This document shows, piece after piece, positions 57,481-64,000 of a stretch of 64,000 nt of DNA (position 1 is the stretch's first letter; each line of letters starts with the position of its first letter). The stretch spans positions 24,434,501-24,498,500 of the forward strand of contig NC_056540.1 in assembly GCF_910596095.1 (NCBI RefSeq). The letters run 5' to 3'. This DNA comes from Thunnus maccoyii. Taxonomy: Eukaryota; Chordata; Actinopteri; Scombriformes; Scombridae. Position numbers and translations under genes: made by a program. Below the pieces are notes generated by a model that had not been told where the DNA came from, made no database searches, and saw nothing but the letters and a program-made list of their open reading frames with translations.

Positions 57481-60400
57481 ATGATTGAAGGACTGACTGC
57501 TTTGATTCTTCTTAGTACAGCGTGTAAGTGCAACTTTGAACTAATATGAGATAGATATTCATGCAAACCATTGTTTACATTTCACAGTGTTATTTCTAAT
57601 GGCAGATACTCTACATTTGTTTTTGTCTTGTTGTGTAATACATTAGTTTTTGTTTGTCTCTTTTCCTCAGCTCTGATTCAAACTGCAGAGGTTCCTCACC
57701 CAATCTCTTTGACTGTGGTTGAAGTTGGTGGGAATGTTACTTTGCAATGCCCAGTTTCTGAGAAGGAGGACGTATTCTTTAACTGGTACAAGCAGTCTCT
57801 TGGATATATGGTCCAAACAGTTGCTGCACGAACTTATAACCAACAAAAACTTGTTGGACAATTTGACAATTCACGTTTCCAAGTCACACAGGGGTACAAT
57901 GAGTATTTGCTCACCATTAGAAATGTAAGCAAAGAGGATGAAGCAACATATTTCTGTCAGAATGGAACAGCGTATTCACTGACATTAGCTGAAGGCACAT
58001 TCTTGGCTGTGAACGGTAAAATATTTTACTTTCTGGTTTATGCTCATTCCATTTATCATCATGTTTTTTAGTCATACAAATAATTTAGATCATTAATTCC
58101 CTTTAACGTATTTTTTACTGACTCACACAGACCGTAATCAGCAGAAATCTTTCTACGTGAAACAAAGTCCAGAGACTGAGTCAGTCCAGTGGGGCAAATC
58201 AGTGACTCTTCAGTGTTCACTTCTCTCCAAAAACAAAGAAAACACAGATCAGTGTCCAGGTGAACACAGTGTGTACTGGTTCAGAGCTGGATCAGGAGAA
58301 TCTCATCCAAGCATCATTTACTCTCAGAACAGGAGTGATGACCAAGATGAAAAGAGCTGCGTCTACAGTCTGTCCAAAACTATTCAGGACACTTCTGATA
58401 CTGGGACTTACTACTGTGCTGTGGTCACATGTGGAGAGATCCTGTTTGGTGAAGGAGCTAAAGTGGAGATAAGTATGTTTTTATATCCTTTGCCGTCTTC
58501 AAATATTAAATGCATCTTAACCTTGAAGGCTTGTCAGATTAGATTGATAAGATTTTGCTTTGATTCGATTAAATCTGATTAAAATATCAAGCTGATTGAT
58601 AAAAACATGCAGCCAATTTGTCTTTTTCATGGCAGATATTTTTATATGTTTTAGTAGAAAAAGCACAGTTGTGATTAATTAGATTATTCCATTTAGTTCT
58701 TCCAGTTCAAGTAACTGTGCATGCTGGCTCATTGGCATGGATCCATCATTCATATGATTATGATTTACACCTGTGCATTTCCTGCCCAAACAACTCAATA
58801 TTTCTTCTGTGAAAAAGCTCTACAGTTATCATATTTAAAAGTAATTGATTATTATTTCATGATGTGATTTTATATTTGAGACTTTTTATGTTAAAGAATA
58901 ACTCAAATTAATGGTTGCTACTCTGCAAAATTAATTCAGAGAAATCAATGACCATAAAATTGCAATTTAAGCTCTGTGACTTATGTTAAATGTTTGAGAG
59001 AATACAAGAATGAGTACAAAGCTGCTTACTACCACAAAAAGATAGCAACTTTTGATTAAGATCAAAAGTTATGCTTGGTCAAAAAACATAATTAATTTTC
59101 TTAGTGCGACTGTGTGACGCCAACAGCAAATAATGACAATAATAAAACAATTTGGTTTTGAGTTACTGAACAACTTTGTAGATGCTCTTATGATTGTTAA
59201 TTATTCAAATAAACAAACAGGAATGAGGTGTTAAGTGTCTCTTTTTGACATTTTTATGATTCCAGGACAACTAGACCCAGTTGTCTTTGTACTTGGAGCA
59301 CTGTTGGTCTGCTGTGTGACTGTGATTGCCGTTCTTGTTTTCTACATGAATCGAAGCAGAGTTTGTGAACGTTGCAAAGGTAAGTTCATCAAATGTACAT
59401 GGATTTTTATTACGTTTATTTATAATCAGAATCCATTGCTGAAAATTTTGATTTTATCTGTCATTTCAGTAATTTTCAAATTTATTAAAATTCGAATTTG
59501 ATTGTAATGTAATTCATGACATGACATTTGATTTACCCTTGCCCTGAAATGTGCCTTATGTGTTTATCATAATTTTGTTTGATTGTTTATATAAGCTATA
59601 GCTATTTTTATAGTACTCTATCAGTTTTGGCCTCAACGATAGAAATTGGGGTTCTCTATTATACACTTTGAGTTCTGAAAAACAGTGAATGTTAACTCAG
59701 AAAAAGTTATGTTCTTTAAAACATTCACATCATATTTCAGTATGCAAAGATAGGGCTGGGTGTCGCTTAAAAAATTGCCTTACCAGACCCAATTCCAGTA
59801 CCCTTAAAATGATACTGATACCAATAGAGAACTTCATTCGATACCCACAATGTGAAAGGATTCAGTTATGTAAAATGCCATCACTCCACCCCATCCAAAT
59901 GATTTTTACACAAATACATTTTGAAAGTGTTCAAATTATTGAAATATTAACTATACAAACTGTACAAAACTGTATAGAAGTATTGTCTTTATGGGTTGTA
60001 GGCGCTGCGACAGTGGGTCAATCACACAACGCATTAAATCGAAGAATGCTTGTGGTGGCTGGCTGTGAGCAAAACCATACATACCATACATACATACCAG
60101 TAATTTTTTTTCTAGATCTGGGTACAAAAAGGATCAAATGCAGATATTATTTGATGCGATATTACTTGGTACTGGGTTATTTTGGTCGATACATTAAAAG
60201 TATCGACCAGGTATCGAGTAGCCAAGTCCTAATGGAAGATAACTCAGTAACACTATGTGTGTGTGTTGTCCTAATTAAATCTGACTGAGGTGTGTCATTG
60301 ATTACATTGCATCAAATAATTATATCTTTACATTCTGGTAGCGTTAAGAGGTTATGTCTTGTTGAGCCTGGAGCCATAAATAAAAACTTAAAGAGACAAA

Positions 60401-61342
60401 ACTCAAATCATAAATGTCTGAACAATTCAACCCCATATACCATCATTTAAAACTCTCTTTAAGAGGGTCACAATTTGCAATTTCCAAAATGAACAACTGA
60501 ATGCTTTAGTGAGTTTTTCAGTGTTTCAAATCAGAAGAGCATAGTTAGATGAGGTACATTATAGGTATAAAGCTATAAATCCAAGAACTGTAATAAACAA
60601 AAACAGATAAAAGTCACACTGATATGCTTTTATGAAGTCTTTTTTTTTATTAACAGGAACAATGAGTGCTTCTCATAACCCTGGGCATGACAAGTCGACA
60701 GTGGATCAGTCAAATGACCTGGTAAATATGCTTTTAAGTTTGACACTTAGCATCAAATTGATTGGCAAAAAACATCTGAGTTGTCAACTGGATTACAATA
60801 ATTTCCTGACTCTAGACTCTGTCTGGCAGAGCTGCCTTATCTAAAGTCTAGCAACCATTCAGCTCAGTGTTCAATAATTTTAAAGCTTTATACTGTGTAT
60901 ACTTGTCTTCTCCATTCAGTGACTTATGTTGTTAAATAAACCGTCATTGTAAAACTGACACATAAGTATATATCTTAAAAAAGATTTTAAAAAATAAAAT
61001 CATTGGCCCAAGTAATGTGAATTAGAAGGTAATGGATGTCATGATTTTAATGCAAACCAAACATTTTAGTCAGAATATCACACCACTGGATAACAAAGCT
61101 TTATAATATATGTTCTAAACTTGGTCTCTTTAACTGGTCTTGATTTCACAGCTTTAATCTCTAAACTTTAACACATCATTTTTATTTTGCAGGATGGGGA
61201 AGCAGAAGCAGTGAACTATGTAGCACTGAATTTTTCCACAAGGAAAGTGAAAAGAGAGAGGAAGAAGAGAGAGTCACCACCAGACTGTGTGTACTCTACT
61301 GTGAGAGCAGATTATCACACCCAACACCACCCCTCTCTGTAG
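57481..61342 (+). CDS. nitr: NITR-type inhibitory receptor, complete, plus subfamily
   Basis: Six exons: 57481-57523 leader, 57671-58015 V, 58131-58472 I, 59266-59379 membrane, 60657-60721 linker, 61193-61342 tail; 352 residues. Leader and first intron are almost identical to the gene at 51933, and the V exon differs mainly at loop codons (E-D-V-F-F-N versus E-G-K-F-F-H). The J-like strand is degenerate, L-A-E-G-T-F-L. The I domain has W-F-R-A-G, G-T-Y-Y-C and C-G-E-I-L-F-G-E-G. The helix (V-V-F-V-L-G-A-L-L-V-C-C) is uncharged; the tail has ITIM V-N-Y-V-A-L and C-V-Y-S-T-V. The linker exon is six bases longer than in the other plus genes but keeps phase. Predicted inhibitory receptor. A spare membrane exon follows at 61403. 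Confidence 0.92.
59751..60231. mobile_element. Small DNA element in intron 4
   Basis: Begins tagggctggg and ends ccaagtccta, which match in inverse orientation at eight of ten positions; gtatcg-type motifs lie near both ends. An open frame of 199 codons across it has no recognisable motif. Non-autonomous element of unassigned family. Confidence 0.45.
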
Positions 61343-61402
61343 GCAGAGCATGGCCTGTGCATTGGGTCCCAATCTCCTCAGAGGACTTTTTTCTGATTTC
61401 AG

Positions 61403-61506
61403 AACAAGAATGGGACCCAGTTATTCTTGTGCTGGGAATACTGTTGGCTCTCTGCGTGATTGTGATTCTTATTTGCTCAAGACACCAAAATTTGTACATG
61501 ATATGA
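61403..61506 (+). pseudogene. Orphan short-tail membrane exon
   Basis: Nearly identical to the membrane exons at 42438 and 47956 and preceded by the same ttctgatttcag acceptor. In phase 1 it reads E-Q-E-W-D-P-V-I-L-V-L-G and ends at TGA 61504-61506. Two codons are missing from the helix and about 22 bp with the usual stop are deleted, which moves the stop slightly further on. It starts only 60 bp after the stop of the gene at 57481, and the junction lies in that gene's 3' untranslated region (about 61382). It could serve as an alternative last exon for that gene. Confidence 0.75.
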
Positions 61507-63172
61507 CCTGGACTAAAAAATCAAAATCTCCTTTGTGCCGCCCAATAACGAGTCAATGAGAATATCCTTTCCACCACCTGCTCCAAATACTCTGAAACTC
61601 ACCATCATACTATTATCTTGAAAAAGACTCAATCATCCTTTAAGCCCCTATAGGAGTGGGGGACAATCATGGGCTGAAAAAAACACTGCACCAACTGTTC
61701 TACAAATAGCTCTTTGTTTCAGCATGTGTAATAAAGTCATTTCAACATGTATTAAGTGTGTATCAATGCTGTTCCTCGAGATTAGTTGTGTATTGTGTAT
61801 TTATACGTTAGACCGTAATCATGGTTCTAGGAAGATACATGGAAACATCTCTGTGGGTCTACACAGAGAAGGATGTTATGGGTTGACATGCACGCCTTAC
61901 AAAACTCAAAATGTGTCTGCAAGATGATTAATCCAACTACTGTCCTGTTCCGAATGGAAAGAAAAAATACAGAAACATTATACTCAAAATCCATACAAGT
62001 ACAAAAGAGACAGTCATGTGAATTGTGTTTATGTCTGAATGACACATGTGCATGTTTGCATACATACAAGAGGGGTGTTCAGAGAAAAGCATGTTCTAGC
62101 ATTTCTGTGTTCACATAAAAGTACAGGCTGTGTGGTTACATGGCATCAGTGTGTGGTTGTGATGCAACCACACAGCAATGCAGCATGTTATGTCCCCTTT
62201 AAACTCAATAAAGTTAATGACTATCAGTCACACTGTGCTCTTCTTGATGTCTGGGGCTTGCTTATCTTTGGTGGTTTTTGTTGAGTGAAGGGGAAGTGCT
62301 ACTCATTCACTGGTCCCACCTAGATATTTGTGGCAAGAGCATTAGTCTGATCTGTGATCTCCCCATCTGAGAGTGTTGACCTACTTATTTTATCTGGTAA
62401 ATCAGAAGGAAACATTATTGCAAGCCTTTCTTATTCATTACATCATTCGTTTGTTTGAAGAGAACACACAGACATTTTTACATTTACTGGTGACAAATCC
62501 TTAACTGTCACAATATATGTAATATTGTAGACTAAGAACAGTGTATTATAATGTATGAGTAAAAGCACATGTGGAGTGCTGACTCATTCTTGGTATATTT
62601 GAACCTCAGGCTGATGGTGCACCTGCAGTATAGTGTATAAATACATCATGCCTTGCACTTCCCTTAATAAGCAGTGTGAAGTTCAATGCATGTGGCACAT
62701 TTGTACTCTTAAATGATGCATGTTTTGACGCTTAGGAGAATCAAAGTAGTGCCTGATTATCTGCATAAAAGTTTTAAGATGTTCCCTGTTCCCAGTTCCC
62801 TGATCCTTTGTGCATCACATGGTAAAGCTAAATAAATAGAAAGAACAAATTCCTATTATCCATACCATCAAGAGTGGAGGGTGTTGCTTGATTACTTACA
62901 TTTTTTTTCTAATGGATGCTTAGATAAGCTCCCCATGTGACGGTGGGACTGAATGAGAAACAAAGATAAATGAATTCATACATTTGCTGTTAAAACAAAA
63001 ACCAATAAAAAGGAAACAAATGTAATGGTGCATATGCTCCTTAAAATAGAACTTTTTGACAATGATTTATAAATTAGCACATGCAAAGGCAAGCAAAGCT
63101 AAAACAGCCAGGTCCACTGGTTAAAATAAAATGTGCTTCTTGTAGCTCTTTCCTTCTTGCACCTCTGACCTC
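61507..63172. other. Duplicated 3' flank
   Basis: Matches 42560-43880 and 48060-48530, then 44440-45060 and 48930-50400. No gene seen. Confidence 0.45.
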
Positions 63173-63330
63173 ATTACATATCCTGTTGGGGCCTCGGGTC
63201 TATTCTGAGTAAACAGCCTTAGTGGTTGGTCGAAAGCCCGCCACAGCTTTTGTCTGTCAGTGTAGCTGCTGAATGTGGCTTTGCTTGCTGCTTTCAAGAC
63301 ACTAATGAAAATTGCCTTTATGAAGTTCTT
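63173..63330. promoter_or_regulatory. Recurrent ~190-bp block, copy 6
   Basis: Nearly the same as copy 4. By the spacing seen elsewhere, a further plus-strand NITR would be expected one to two kilobases on, beyond the window. Confidence 0.4.
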
Positions 63331-64000
63331 GTGAGAACAAAGAAAAGTTTTCCCCAGACACTTTTTTTCTGAAACTATTTTTCAAATGTAAAAGTCATAT
63401 TCTCTATCCCATCTTGATCAGTTTCTCTTGGGAATATAATTTAAGGAATAACCAGTACAATCTTGCCATGTCCATAGTTATTACATGTTGGAAAAGTATA
63501 AACTCTAAATTTAGACATCCTTTAATCACAGCAATTCATCTCAAATCCACACCACTGCACTGAAATAACCTGATATAATATCCCAGTATGTCTTTTGGTG
63601 CTGATTTATGGAGTCTACCCACCGACACCAGCAGTTCAAATGAGGAAACGCAACATTAAAGCACAAGTAAGAGCGTATAGAGTATACAGCGTGACCACAT
63701 TAACAAGAAAAAAATTGGCCCAGCAAGTTGTAGGGTCATCTAACTGTGCCTCTTCCTGCTAGCTTAAGCAAGCATGGCAAAAACAACAAGTATTAGCTGT
63801 ACTTAAAAGTCTTCTCCATGGATGTATTATAGGAACTGGATACTGGACTCAAAGATGGTGCCTATTCACTCAAATGAAAACTGTTTACCTGTTTTCCCCT
63901 TTGGCCCACCCATGCATTCCTGCTCGGCCCACAGACTTTACCCTGGGATGATATCACACACATTAAATTCTCTTTTATAGGCTTTTGGAAGGTTTTATAA
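63331..64000. other. Intergenic DNA, matches 50890-51220 at its end
   Basis: From about 63690 the sequence repeats the interior of the transposon at 50753-51687. No gene seen. Confidence 0.45.

Noticed and set aside
11253-58015. V exons as rearranging T-cell receptor or immunoglobulin V segments
   Set aside because: Each V exon already includes its J-like strand and is spliced to an I exon, and I did not recognise heptamer/nonamer signals beside the exons; no constant-region exons are present.
59689-60288. 199-codon plus-strand frame as a gene
   Set aside because: It lies over a small DNA element within intron 4 of a NITR, has no recognisable motif and no start context or paralog.
399-61342. 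Activating NITR with a charged membrane residue
   Set aside because: None of the helices read here (399, 3172, 14705, 17347, 24139, 33504, 42438, 47956, 53328, 59266) has a charged residue within the hydrophobic core.

Overview
The window is vertebrate nuclear DNA from a teleost fish. Genes are intron-split with phase-1 junctions and spaced by AT-rich DNA, microsatellites, LINE fragments and many small DNA-transposon copies. All recognisable genes belong to one family: novel immune-type receptors (NITRs). These are fish-specific type I membrane receptors of the immunoglobulin superfamily, built as leader / N-terminal V domain / second I domain with a J-like Phe-Gly-x-Gly-Thr strand / transmembrane segment / cytoplasmic tail, usually with ITIM motifs that recruit inhibitory phosphatases. 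I could place nine loci with extracellular or tail exons plus two or three orphan exons. For every complete locus the spliced lengths are exact multiples of three and all junctions are GT-AG, which supports the models strongly.

Layout. The left half (1 to about 36 kb) is a tandem array of tail-to-tail units: a plus-strand receptor whose last exon faces the last exon of a minus-strand receptor. Unit A: plus gene 399-2316 (5' part lies before the window) and minus gene 2756-4661. Unit B: plus gene 11064-16140 and minus gene 16930-18807. Unit C: the plus partner is reduced to one tail exon (22863-23012), with an intact minus gene 23735-25555. Unit D: the plus partner is gone except for intron sequence (32235-32663), and the minus gene 33084-34964 has a stop codon in its second Ig domain. 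The minus and plus genes are two subfamilies with different V domains, membrane segments and ITIM tails. The right half (41 kb onward) holds only plus-strand genes: two near-identical short-tailed receptors with an internally deleted second Ig domain (41137-42535 and 45355-48053), a short-tailed receptor with two full Ig domains (51933-53419), and a complete ITIM receptor (57481-61342) followed 60 bp later by a spare membrane exon.

Shared design. Eight of the nine loci whose start is visible share a leader exon of exactly 43 nt, and every visible 5' end has a CCAATCA box about 100-108 bp upstream of its ATG on the gene's own strand. A second sequence block of about 190 bp recurs six times, mostly 1-2 kb upstream of plus-strand genes. 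The array therefore looks like repeated copying of a regulated cassette, followed by exon loss, tail swapping and amino-acid change centred on the V-domain loops. Mobile elements record its history: a hAT element at 6457-7473 and a solo LTR fossil at 20622-21325 both have an 'empty' allele in a paralogous unit, so they inserted after those units were duplicated. Membrane segments carry no charged residue, so the intact proteins here look inhibitory (ITIM tail) or signalling-poor (short tail) rather than activating. The assignment to NITR is by recognition of family motifs; no database search was possible.
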